Translations under genes and position numbers: made by a program
Notes under the pieces: generated by a model
What the model was told of the DNA's origin: nothing
The model's input: the letters and a program-made list of their open reading frames with translations, nothing else
The model's database searches: none
Shown: in pieces, positions 54,921 through 63,651 of the stretch
How the letters are laid out: every line of letters begins with the position of its first letter
Numbering within the stretch: the first letter of the stretch is position 1
Assembly: GCF_002002925.1 (NCBI RefSeq)
Contig: NZ_CP019511.1
Coordinates: forward strand, 2,852,001-2,916,000
Reading direction: 5' to 3'
From: Sphingomonas sp. LM7
GTDB taxonomy: Bacteria > Pseudomonadota > Alphaproteobacteria > Sphingomonadales > Sphingomonadaceae
Length of the DNA stretch: 64,000 bases

Positions 54921-57900
54921 TTACGCCGCGATATCCTCGAGCAGCGACTGTACCCGCTCGACGCGGCTGCCCGGATCGACGGCCTCGACGAGCAGCAGGC
55001 GTTCGTTCTTCATCGTAAGTCCGTGCGAAGCTGCATCGGCAGTAAAATCGCGACGCGGCGTCAGCGCGATCGCGGAAGGCCCTGCGTCGATGCGCCCGAC
55101 GCGCGCATGGCGCGCCGCCGCGCGCAGCCGGGCATGCGCCAGCAACTCCGCCGTCTCGGGCGGTAGCGGTCCGAAGCGGTCGGCGAGCTCCTCTTCGAAG
55201 GCGTCGATCTCGGCATCGTGATCGAGGCGGCTGAGACGAAGGTACAAGGTCAGCCTCAGATCGGGCTCGGGGATCCAACCCTCGGGCAGCGCACCCCCGC
55301 CCCCAATATTGATCTCCGGGGTCCAGCGTTCGCTATCCTCGCCACGTGCCTCGCGCAGCGCCTGCCCCAGAAGGTGCTGGTACAAGTCGATCCCGATCAG
55401 CTTGACGTGCCCGGCCTGGGTGTCACCCAACAGATCGCCCGCACCACGCATATCGAGATCGCGCGCGCTGATGTCGAACCCTGCGCCCAGCCGATCGAAG
55501 TTGGCGAGGGTGCGCAGGCGCTTGAGCGTGCGCTCGCCGATCGCATCTTCGCTCGCCGTCAGCAGCAGGACCTGCCCCCGGCGATTGCCGCGCCCGACGC
55601 GGCCGCGCAATTGATGCAGCTGGGCCAGGCCGAAGCGGTCCGCGCGCCAGACGATCATCGTATTGGCCCGCGGAACGTCGAGGCCCGCCTCGATGATGTT
55701 GGTCGCCAGCAGGATGTCGCCTTCGCCATCAGCGAACGCCACCATCGCGGCGTCGATCTCGCCGGGCGCCATCTTGCCATGCGCTTCGACGAGCGCGAGT
55801 TCGGGCGCCGCCCGCCGCAGCTTGTCCGCAACGCTCGCCATGTCCTCGATGCGCGGCACGACGACGAAGCTCTGGCCGCCCCTGCCCTTCTCGCGGACAA
55901 GCGCGGTACGGATACGGGTTTCGTCAAACTGGTCGAGGCTGGTGCGGATTGGCTGGCGCCGCGCCGGGGGCGTCGCGATGATCGAAATCTGCTGGAGCCC
56001 GATCAACGCCATTTGCAGCGTGCGCGGGATCGGCGTCGCGCTGAGGCTGAGCAGATGGATATCGCCCGCACCGCGAAGCCGCGCCTTGTCCGCGGCGCCG
56101 AAGCGCTGCTCCTCGTCGATAACGACCAGGCCGAGCTTGGCAAAGGTGACGCCCTTGCCCATCACTGCGCCGGTCCCGATGACGATATCAATCGAGCCAT
56201 CGGCAAGGCCGGCCTTCGTTGCTTTTTTCTCCGCAGTGCTCGACAGGCGGGAGAGACCGGCAACCGTGAGGCCCGAGGCTGCGAACCGCCGCTGGAAGCT
56301 CGCGAGATGCTGGCGCACGAGAACCGTCGTCGGCGCAGCCACCACGACCTGGTGGCCGGCGAGTGCGGCAAGCGCGGCAGCACGCAGCGCGACCTCGGTC
56401 TTCCCATACCCGACATCGCCGACCACCAGCCGATCCATCGGCTTTCCGGAGCCGAGGTCCGCGCGAACGGCCGCGATCGCACGCGCCTGATCAGCGGTCT
56501 CATTGAAAGGAAATCCGCTGGCGAACTGCTCGTAGCCGGCGGCATCGGGCTGGAGAACGGGCGCCTCCAGTCGTTCGCGGGCCTTGGCAAGGGCGGCAAG
56601 CGCGCTTGCGGTCTCGGTGATCGTGGCGCTGATCTCGCCGCGGCGCTTGCGCCACGACGAGCCGTCGAGCTTGTCGAGCGTGACGGCATCGGCGTCGGCG
56701 CCGTAGCGCCAGATGCGGTCGGCCTCGGCAACCGGCACCAGCCGGCGCGCTTCGCCGGCATATTCTAGCGCGATCATCTCGCCGCCTTCGCTGCCCGGTG
56801 CCGGCTCAAGGCCCCTGACAAGTCCGACGCCATGTTCTTCATGGACAATGACATCGCCGATGCGCAGTTCAGCAAGACCCGCCGACCAGGGGTTGGCACC
56901 GGCGGTCGTGCGATCGTCGGCAAGGGCGCGGCTCCCGAGCAGATCGGCGGCACTGACGAGGATAACGCGCGCGTCGACGAAGCCGGCGTCGGCGGGCGTC
57001 TCGAGCAACCCCGCCGTGCCGGGCGCAAGCCCGTCGACGTCCGCCCAACTCGCCATCTCCGTCAGCGCGAGCCCCAGCCGCTTCGCGATCCGAGCGCGCA
57101 GGAAGCGCAGGTCGCGCTGGCTTCCCGCCAGCACCAGCGGCCGCGTTTCGAGCAGCGGCTTCACATATCGCACCAGCGCCGGAAGCGGCGCGCGCTTCTC
57201 GGCAAAGCGCGGCACCGGCTGGAACGCGGCATCGAAATGCATGACTTCCCAGCCCGCCATCGCCTTCGTCCAATCCGTCTCCGCGACCGCTTCGAGGCCG
57301 CCGCTTTTGCCGCTCGCCGCGTCGGTGGCGAGTTGAAGAAAACGGCGCCGGCGCTTGTCCGCGCGCTCGGACATGGCGAGCAACCCCGGCTGGAAATGCG
57401 CGAGGATCGATACGGCGCCCTGCTCCGACGGCTCGGCGGCGCGTCCGATCTCCAGCGTCTTTACTTCGTCGACGCTGCGCTGGGTGACCGGGTCATAGGG
57501 GCGTATGGCCACGATCCTGCCATCGGCCACGTCGATCCGTGCGGGGAGCCCTGCATCGGCCGGGAAGATGTCCACCACCTCGCCGCGCACTGCCATCTCG
57601 CCTGGTTCGTCGACGCGGTCATCGGCAAAGTAACCGATTTCCGCGAGCATCGTCGTGAAGGCTTCGATTTCAATCGGATCTCCGACCGAGAGGCGCGGCA
57701 ATGCCCGGTCGAAGGACGCGGGCGGCGGATATAATCGGGCAGCCGCCTCTCCGCTGAGCACGCAGGCGAAATTCGCACGTCCGGAAGTCAGTTGCGCAAG
57801 TCGCAGCGCGTGCAGCGCCGCAACGCGCGCACCCGCGTTCGAGGGCGACGCCGGCGCGCTGTCGCCGGGCAATGCGTCGCTGGAGGGTATGAAGAAGATC

Positions 57901-58031
57901 GCTCGATCCGGAAGGATCGCGCGCAGCATCGCGGTCAGCGCCTGCGCCTCCTGGTCGTCGTCTGCGAGATAGACCACATCCTTCGCTTCCAGCCGCGCCG
58001 CAATCTGCGAGGCCGTCCAGAACAGCGACAT
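54921..58031 (-). CDS. Mfd-like transcription-repair coupling factor, short form
   Basis: A 1036-residue SF2 helicase with the Mfd layout: UvrB-homology domains (SPSNAGARVAALHALRLAQL, GEMAVRGEVVDIFPADAGLP), RNA-polymerase-interacting CarD-like domain at about 385-470 (LRIGDVIVHEEHGVGLV), Walker A GDVGYGKTE near 538, DEEQ box VVIDEEQRFG near 637, HQLRGRVGRG, and a TRCF domain. It is roughly 100 residues shorter than normal Mfd, mostly at the N-terminus, and divergent there. It may be a paralogue beside a standard mfd elsewhere. The frame upstream of 58031 is not conserved. Confidence 0.85.
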   Translation of the reverse strand: MSLFWTASQIAARLEAKDVVYLADDDQEAQALTAMLRAILPDRAIFFIPSSDALPGDSAPASPSNAGARVAALHALRLAQLTSGRANFACVLSGEAAARLYPPPASFDRALPRLSVGDPIEIEAFTTMLAEIGYFADDRVDEPGEMAVRGEVVDIFPADAGLPARIDVADGRIVAIRPYDPVTQRSVDEVKTLEIGRAAEPSEQGAVSILAHFQPGLLAMSERADKRRRRFLQLATDAASGKSGGLEAVAETDWTKAMAGWEVMHFDAAFQPVPRFAEKRAPLPALVRYVKPLLETRPLVLAGSQRDLRFLRARIAKRLGLALTEMASWADVDGLAPGTAGLLETPADAGFVDARVILVSAADLLGSRALADDRTTAGANPWSAGLAELRIGDVIVHEEHGVGLVRGLEPAPGSEGGEMIALEYAGEARRLVPVAEADRIWRYGADADAVTLDKLDGSSWRKRRGEISATITETASALAALAKARERLEAPVLQPDAAGYEQFASGFPFNETADQARAIAAVRADLGSGKPMDRLVVGDVGYGKTEVALRAAALAALAGHQVVVAAPTTVLVRQHLASFQRRFAASGLTVAGLSRLSSTAEKKATKAGLADGSIDIVIGTGAVMGKGVTFAKLGLVVIDEEQRFGAADKARLRGAGDIHLLSLSATPIPRTLQMALIGLQQISIIATPPARRQPIRTSLDQFDETRIRTALVREKGRGGQSFVVVPRIEDMASVADKLRRAAPELALVEAHGKMAPGEIDAAMVAFADGEGDILLATNIIEAGLDVPRANTMIVWRADRFGLAQLHQLRGRVGRGNRRGQVLLLTASEDAIGERTLKRLRTLANFDRLGAGFDISARDLDMRGAGDLLGDTQAGHVKLIGIDLYQHLLGQALREARGEDSERWTPEINIGGGGALPEGWIPEPDLRLTLYLRLSRLDHDAEIDAFEEELADRFGPLPPETAELLAHARLRAAARHARVGRIDAGPSAIALTPRRDFTADAASHGLTMKNERLLLVEAVDPGSRVERVQSLLEDIAA

Positions 58032-58495
58032 CAGCCCTGCATCCGCACGAATGTGGCCGCGAGCGCGGCACGGGCACGCATTGTGCTCGATGAAGCGAAA
58101 ATCGCTTCGACGCCTGTCACATCCACTTGCACGATCCCCCATGAGAGCCGCGCAGCGCGGCGGGCCTATAACTCGCTGAGAACGTGCGATATCCCGCACA
58201 GCCCGCGGGCGGCACAAATTTATCGACGGGCAGGGCTGGAAGCGTAGCCCTTCCCCATCGGTGGGCAGCGCGGCCACAGCTGCGGGGGCCCGACAATCCG
58301 AACGCCACGACCCAACAAGATCAGCGAAGGCGTATCGAGGGTGCTCCCCGACGTCGATAGCGCCCAACCGACGCCCGCGAGCGGGTCCGCCGCCTCGTCG
58401 CGCGTGCCCGCACGTTCCGTGACCCCCTGCGAGCCCGCGCGCTGGCTGGCCCGAAGGCATGCGCGGCGCGTTGGGTCCGATGAGGAGAGACGGAG
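58032..58495. other. Divergent intergenic region between the Mfd-like gene and a small ORF
   Basis: This region of 464 bases should contain the promoters of the Mfd-like gene (minus) and of the small plus-strand ORF. A dyad GTGCG/CGCAC (58184-58199) is visible. No supported gene or recognised promoter consensus was found. Confidence 0.4.
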
Positions 58496-58696
58496 ATGGA
58501 CAACCGAGAAACGCCGGAGATACCGCCCGAGGCTGGACATCGGCCGGCCAACGAACGCCCGGTGCATCCCGACGCAGGCAAAGAGATTGGCACCGCGAGT
58601 GGCGACAACCCGGGCGAGGAAAATGATCCGGACAACGCCAAGGGCGACGGTGCCGATGGCGACGCAAGGATAGTCCATTCGGGCTCACCGCTTTAG
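58496..58696 (+). CDS. Small acidic disordered protein (66 aa)
   Basis: A 66-residue ORF with a good GAGGAG site (58482-58487). The product (MDNRETPEIPPEAGHRPANE, then Gly/Asp/Asn-rich, no hydrophobic segment) is predicted to be disordered and hydrophilic, like small stress proteins often seen in alphaproteobacterial general-stress regions. Family unknown. Composition differs from noncoding shadows, supporting a real gene. Confidence 0.5.
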   Translation: MDNRETPEIPPEAGHRPANERPVHPDAGKEIGTASGDNPGEENDPDNAKGDGADGDARIVHSGSPL

Positions 58697-58773
58697 GCCG
58701 ATGGACCGTTTCGCCTGCCGCGGCGGGCACGTGCTGCGGCAAAGATTGCGCGATCTACGCGCTACCTTCCTTC

Positions 58774-60996
58774 TCAGGCATCGGTCATAGCGACAGGCGC
58801 GGCGCGCGACGGAACTGGCAGCGAATCGCAAAACTGGCCTATCGCGGCATCGAGGCTCGGCATCGCCAGCCCGCGGCTGGTTCCCAATGCAGCATAGGCC
58901 GGCCGCTCGGCTTTCCAACTCAGTTCATGCGGAGAAGACTCGTCGATGAGCGCCTGCTGCAGGCCACAACGATCGGCGATCCGCCGGGCGAAATCATGCC
59001 AGGACAATCCGGTGTCGCCGGCGACATGCCAAAGACCGGTTGCGCCGTCGATCAGCAGATCGAGCGCGGCATCGCAGAGATGCGGGACGTAGGTCGGCGA
59101 GACGATATGCGTAGCGGATGCAGCGAAGCGCTCTCCCGAGAGCAGGCGCGCGACGAACTGCATCGCGAAATTGTGCGGGTCGTCAGGCGAGAAGAACGCG
59201 GCGGTGCGGATGACGAGATGCGCGCCCTCGATCGCGGCGATCGCCGCGTCGGCGTGCGCCTTACTCGTTCCGTAGACCGAAAGCGGCGCGGTAACATCTG
59301 CCTCGAGATAGGGCGATCGCTTCGCGCCGTCGAAGACGAGGTCGCTCGAGAAGTTCAAGGTGGGGATGCCGCGTTCCGCGCATTGCCGCGCCAGCGCAGT
59401 CGCGCCATCGGTGTTGACTCGGATGCACGCCTCGGCGGCTTCCTCCGCTTCGTCCACCCGCACCCAGCCCGCGGCGTTGATCACTGCCCATGGTCGGTGC
59501 GTATCGAGCGCAGCTGAGATACTCGCCGGCTCGGTCACATCGAGCGCGTGGCGATCGAGCAGCACATGGCCGATGTCGCGATGGACGCAGGCTTTGGCCA
59601 GCGCACGGCCGAGCGTGCCGGACGCACCACAGATCAGCAGCGGCGGCACCGGCGCCTGCCGATCCTTGGCGGAACCGGTCTCGATCACCGGCGCGGCGCG
59701 CGGCACCGGGGGATACAGCAACCGGATCGGCCGCCGCCACCAGCCTGCTCCCCGCATCACCGGATGCTGGACCTCCGGATGGTCGAGCGCGCCCAGCAAA
59801 TCCGCGACGGCGGTCGGTTTCGGCGCGCCGCTTCTGGTGTCGAATGCTCCGGCTTCATACCGCCCCGTGCCGGTCAGCAGCGTGTTCCAGCCCTGGCTTC
59901 CCAGCAACGCCCAGTTCGTCACGGCACGGATATCGACACCTGTCTGGCGCAGCTCTCCGGCGATTTGCCATGCCTCGCCCATCCAGCGCATTTGCTCGTC
60001 GCGCGTGCTGCCATTGTGCACCTCGGTGACTGCGAGTGGAATCCGGTAGCGCAGCCACGCTTCGCGCAGCGCCCCGCGCAACCCCGCGGGTGCCGGGCTC
60101 AGCACGCGGATCGCCTCGACGTCGGCATAGCGCTCTTCGTCGTTCCCACCGATCGCATGCGCCGGATAGCGGCGCAGGCGATGGTCGAGGAAGCGGTCGC
60201 TGGTGAGGTAATGATTCACGCCGATGACGTCAGGACTGCACGGATCATCGGCGATCGCGGCAAGGCGAGCGGCAAAGCCGAAATTCGCCAGCCGGTTCCA
60301 CAAATCATGTTCGGGGACGACGCGCCCGCACAGCAGGTCCCACGTCATCCAGCGCCGCACATTGTCGAAGCCTGCTTGATGACGAAGCGGCGCAGTCGAC
60401 CAGCTGCGGCCCAGATCCTCGGTCTGGATCAGCCGCGCGGACGGATTGACGATGCGGATCTCCCGCATCGACAGTCGGATCCCGTCGATCTGGTTAAGCA
60501 AGGCAAGCCAGAAGCTGCGCTCGTCGCTGGCATGCGGATACCAATGTCCATAGAGCGCGGAGAAGCGCGCCGTGGTGAGCGGCTCGTTGATCGGCGTCCA
60601 GTCCTCGATCCATTCGTACCGCGCCGCGGCCGCGCCGGCGAAGACCGACAGCCCTCGCGCAAAGTCTTCGTCGAGCAGATTGGTGTAACGCGGACCGCTG
60701 CCATGATGGACCAGCCCGGCGATCGGCCTGATCTGCAGTGATCGCAGCCGTTCGAGCCTCGCATCGGTCCGCTCCCAGTCGCGTGTAGACGGATCGGCGG
60801 GCGCAATACGTTCCCACAAGACCGGGTAGCGCAACGCTGTGACGCCCAGCGCCGCGAAGCGGTCGAGATCGTCATGCCGCGTATCGTGACCGCTGATCAG
60901 CGACTGGTCGCTGAAGCGTTCGCCGACCCGATTTACCGTGCACTCATGCCCACCCCACAGCTCGATCGGCGCGGCCATCAGCTTTTCAACCAACAT
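58774..60996 (-). CDS. GH1-like glycosidase fused to RmlD-like sugar-nucleotide reductase
   Basis: A 740-residue fusion. Residues 1-430 are a glycoside-hydrolase family 1-like barrel with acid/base motif WTPINEPL near 133 and a nucleophile in LAVTEVHNG near 322 (classical ITENG). Residues 455-720 are an RmlD-type SDR with CGASGTLGRAL, NAAGWVRVDEAEE, FSSDLVFDG and YGTSKAHAD. RmlD reduces dTDP-4-keto-rhamnose; here the substrate is unknown. Alternative start 60978 (MAAPIELWGG) is also possible. Divergent from the mutase fusion. Confidence 0.85.
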   Translation of the reverse strand: MLVEKLMAAPIELWGGHECTVNRVGERFSDQSLISGHDTRHDDLDRFAALGVTALRYPVLWERIAPADPSTRDWERTDARLERLRSLQIRPIAGLVHHGSGPRYTNLLDEDFARGLSVFAGAAAARYEWIEDWTPINEPLTTARFSALYGHWYPHASDERSFWLALLNQIDGIRLSMREIRIVNPSARLIQTEDLGRSWSTAPLRHQAGFDNVRRWMTWDLLCGRVVPEHDLWNRLANFGFAARLAAIADDPCSPDVIGVNHYLTSDRFLDHRLRRYPAHAIGGNDEERYADVEAIRVLSPAPAGLRGALREAWLRYRIPLAVTEVHNGSTRDEQMRWMGEAWQIAGELRQTGVDIRAVTNWALLGSQGWNTLLTGTGRYEAGAFDTRSGAPKPTAVADLLGALDHPEVQHPVMRGAGWWRRPIRLLYPPVPRAAPVIETGSAKDRQAPVPPLLICGASGTLGRALAKACVHRDIGHVLLDRHALDVTEPASISAALDTHRPWAVINAAGWVRVDEAEEAAEACIRVNTDGATALARQCAERGIPTLNFSSDLVFDGAKRSPYLEADVTAPLSVYGTSKAHADAAIAAIEGAHLVIRTAAFFSPDDPHNFAMQFVARLLSGERFAASATHIVSPTYVPHLCDAALDLLIDGATGLWHVAGDTGLSWHDFARRIADRCGLQQALIDESSPHELSWKAERPAYAALGTSRGLAMPSLDAAIGQFCDSLPVPSRAAPVAMTDA

Positions 60997-61072
60997 ATCC
61001 GTAAATAATAGCCTTATAATTTTGGCATTTTGAAAGTTACACCGGCGAGTTTTATTTATTGCCTTTCTGTAA

Positions 61073-61103
61073 TTGATCTGGATCAATTGATGATCCAGAT
61101 CAA
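61073..61103. promoter_or_regulatory. Tandem FNR/FixK-type boxes forming a 15-bp inverted repeat
   Basis: TTGATCTGGATCAA (61073-61086) is a perfect TTGAT-N4-ATCAA FNR/FixK/FnrL site. ATGATCCAGATCAA (61090-61103) is a second site with one mismatch, 17 bp centre to centre. Together they form a larger dyad (arms 61071-61085 and 61091-61105) followed by TTTTT, so a hairpin role is an alternative. Confidence 0.7.
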
Positions 61104-61139
61104 TTTTTGCAATAAATCAATGTCATGCGGACTTTTTGG

Positions 61140-61164
61140 GGAACGAACATTTTGTCCCGTTGTT
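61140..61164 (+). promoter_or_regulatory. Candidate EcfG-type general-stress promoter
   Basis: GGAAC (61140-61144), 17 bases, then GTT (61162-61164) fits the alphaproteobacterial EcfG pattern, with a leader of about 45 bases to the ATG at 61218. It would drive the mutase fusion and the manganese catalase. Confidence 0.45.
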
Positions 61165-61217
61165 CACACCTTACGAGATTTTCTTTTCAGGTCTCGGCTC
61201 CAATTTAGGGAAAATGC

Positions 61218-63611
61218 ATGGTCCGGTTGAGCGCCTTCGGTCACGTACCGGAGAATGACGACACGCGCGGTGGGACTACGCGCGCCGGCCCCGTACTTTG
61301 CTTCAGCCATCTGCGCTGGGCATTTGTCTTCCAGCGTCCGCAGCACCTGATGAGCCGCTTCGCCCGCGAACGTGACGTGCTGTACTGGGAAGAGCCGCAC
61401 TATCTGGACGAACGCGAGACCCCGTGGCTCGAGACCGCGCGTTGCGCCGTCACCGGAGTCACCGTTGCAACGCCGCAGCTGCCGCGCGGCCAGTCGCCGG
61501 CGAACGAAACCGCGATGCTCAAGCGCCTGCTCGACACCTGCCTCGCCGATGCCGGGCAGCCCTTGATGCGTTGGTACTATACGCCGATGATGCTCCCCTT
61601 CTCCGAGCATGTCGAAGCGCAGTGCGTCGTCTATGACTGCATGGACGAGCTGGCCAATTTCAAGAACGCACCCGCCGAGCTGATGCAGCTCGAGCTGCGC
61701 CTGTTCGAACAGGCGGATATCGTCTTCACCGGCGGCTACAGCCTTTACGAGGCGAAGCGCGGCAGGCACGCGAACGTTCACGCCTTCCCGTCCAGCGTGG
61801 ACGTCGCGCACTTCGCCTCGGCGCGTTCGCACGACGAAGATCCCGCGGACCAGGCCGGCCTGCCGCGGCCGCGCTTCGGCTTCTACGGCGTGGTCGACGA
61901 GCGGATGGACCTCGCCTTGCTGGCGCATGTCGCCGACGCGCGGCCGGACTGGTCGATCGTCATTGTCGGCCCGGTGGTCAAGATCGATCCCGCCGATCTG
62001 CCGCAGCGCCCCAATCTCCAGTATCTCGGCGGCAAGACCTATGACGAACTGCCGGCCTATCTGGGTGGCTGGGACGTCGCCCTGATGCCGTTCGCGATCA
62101 ACGATTCGACGCGCTTCATCAGCCCGACCAAGACGCCGGAATATCTCGCCGCGGGGCGCCCGGTGGTGTCGACCCCGATCGCCGACGTCATCCGTCATTA
62201 CGGCAAGGTCGCAGCGGTCAAGATTGCGAACACCCCGCAGGCCTTTGTCGAGGCCTGCGATGCCGCGCTCGCAATGTCACGCGACGCGGGCGCCTGGCGC
62301 GTGGAAATCGACGTCCTGTTGGCCCGCATGTCGTGGGACCGGACGTTCCAGCATATGTCCGAGCTGATCGCGCTGGCCATCCGCGCTGCGGATCGCGCCC
62401 ACCCGATCGTCTCGCCGACCAGCTGGCCGGCCGAACGCGTGAAACGTTATGACGTAATGGTCGTGGGCGCTGGCTTTGCCGGCGCGGTGATGGCCGAGCG
62501 TCTCGCCCGCGATGGCGGCAAGCGCGTGCTGGTGGTCGATCGCAGGCCGCATGTAGCCGGCAACGCGTTCGACCGGCTCGACGATGCGGGGGTGCTGATC
62601 CATCAATATGGCCCCCATATCTTCCACACCAATTCGAGCGATATCGTCGACTATCTGTCGCGCTTCACCGAGTGGCGTCCATACGAGCACCGCGTGCTGG
62701 CCGATATCGACGGGCTGCGCGTGCCGATGCCGATCAACCGCACCACGCTCAATCTGCTCTATGGACTCGATCTCTCCAGCGATGCCGAGGCGGAAGCCTT
62801 TCTCGCCGGCAAGGCCGAACCGGTCGAGCCGATCGTCACCTCGGCCGATGTCGTGATCTCGAAGGTCGGCCGCGAACTCTACGAGACCTTCTTCCGAGGC
62901 TATACGCGCAAGCAATGGGGCATGGATCCGTCCGAGCTCGACAAGTCGGTCACCGCGCGAGTGCCCACGCGAACCTCCACCGACGATCGCTATTTCAACG
63001 ATAGCTTCCAGGCGATGCCGCGCGACGGCTACACGAAGATGTTCGAGCGCATGCTCGATCACCCCAATATCGACCTGTTGCTCGGAGTCGATTTCGAGGA
63101 AGCGCGCGAGGCCTATCCGCACGACCACCTCGTCTTCACCGGGCCGATCGACGAATATTTCGGCTACCGATACGGCAAGCTTCCCTATCGATCGCTCGAA
63201 TTCCGGCACGAGACGCGCGATTGTGAGTGGTTCCAGGACGTCGCGGTGGTCAACTTCCCGGCGGAATCGGTGCCGCACACCCGGATCACTGAATACAAGC
63301 ATCTGACCGGCCAGATCGCGCCGCGTACCAGCCTGACCTGGGAGATCCCCAGCGCGACGGGCGATCCCTATTATCCCATTCCCCGGCCCGAGAACCAGGC
63401 GCTGTTCAAGCGTTACGAAGCGCTGGCGCTCGGCCTGTCCGGCGTGACGTTCGTCGGCCGGCTCGCGACCTATCGCTATTACAATATGGATCAGGTCGTC
63501 GGGCAGGCGCTCGCCACCTATCGCCGGATGGCCTCGTCATCGGCCGAACCTGCCTATCCCGACGCCCGGACCGCCGTCGAGCAGCCGGCACGCAAGGTCA
63601 GCGCGGGCTGA
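61218..63611 (+). CDS. glf: Glycosyltransferase fused to UDP-galactopyranose mutase
   Basis: A 797-residue fusion. Residues 25-395 form a GT-B glycosyltransferase-like domain (LCFSHLRWAFVFQRPQHLMS, VYDCMDELANF, PTKTPEYLAAGRPVVSTPI). Residues 410-780 are UDP-galactopyranose mutase: VVGAGFAGAVMAERLA FAD motif near 414, VDRRPHVAGNAFD, YGPHIFHTN, RGYTRKQWGMDPSEL, and FVGRLATYRYYNMDQVVGQA. The mutase makes UDP-galactofuranose and the other half may transfer it or another sugar. Forty bases precede the catalase gene, likely an operon. Confidence 0.92.
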   Translation: MVRLSAFGHVPENDDTRGGTTRAGPVLCFSHLRWAFVFQRPQHLMSRFARERDVLYWEEPHYLDERETPWLETARCAVTGVTVATPQLPRGQSPANETAMLKRLLDTCLADAGQPLMRWYYTPMMLPFSEHVEAQCVVYDCMDELANFKNAPAELMQLELRLFEQADIVFTGGYSLYEAKRGRHANVHAFPSSVDVAHFASARSHDEDPADQAGLPRPRFGFYGVVDERMDLALLAHVADARPDWSIVIVGPVVKIDPADLPQRPNLQYLGGKTYDELPAYLGGWDVALMPFAINDSTRFISPTKTPEYLAAGRPVVSTPIADVIRHYGKVAAVKIANTPQAFVEACDAALAMSRDAGAWRVEIDVLLARMSWDRTFQHMSELIALAIRAADRAHPIVSPTSWPAERVKRYDVMVVGAGFAGAVMAERLARDGGKRVLVVDRRPHVAGNAFDRLDDAGVLIHQYGPHIFHTNSSDIVDYLSRFTEWRPYEHRVLADIDGLRVPMPINRTTLNLLYGLDLSSDAEAEAFLAGKAEPVEPIVTSADVVISKVGRELYETFFRGYTRKQWGMDPSELDKSVTARVPTRTSTDDRYFNDSFQAMPRDGYTKMFERMLDHPNIDLLLGVDFEEAREAYPHDHLVFTGPIDEYFGYRYGKLPYRSLEFRHETRDCEWFQDVAVVNFPAESVPHTRITEYKHLTGQIAPRTSLTWEIPSATGDPYYPIPRPENQALFKRYEALALGLSGVTFVGRLATYRYYNMDQVVGQALATYRRMASSSAEPAYPDARTAVEQPARKVSAG

Positions 63612-63651
63612 ACGAAATTCCGCACGATTTTAACGACGACAGGAGCGCATC

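Noticed and set aside
58032..58742. N-terminal extension of the Mfd-like frame
   Set aside because: Segment upstream of 58031 has no similarity to Mfd and lies over the small ORF and intergenic DNA.
61071..61108. Simple intrinsic terminator
   Set aside because: The hairpin is followed by T's, but it lies in a divergent promoter region with no upstream transcript to end; FNR-type sites explain it better.
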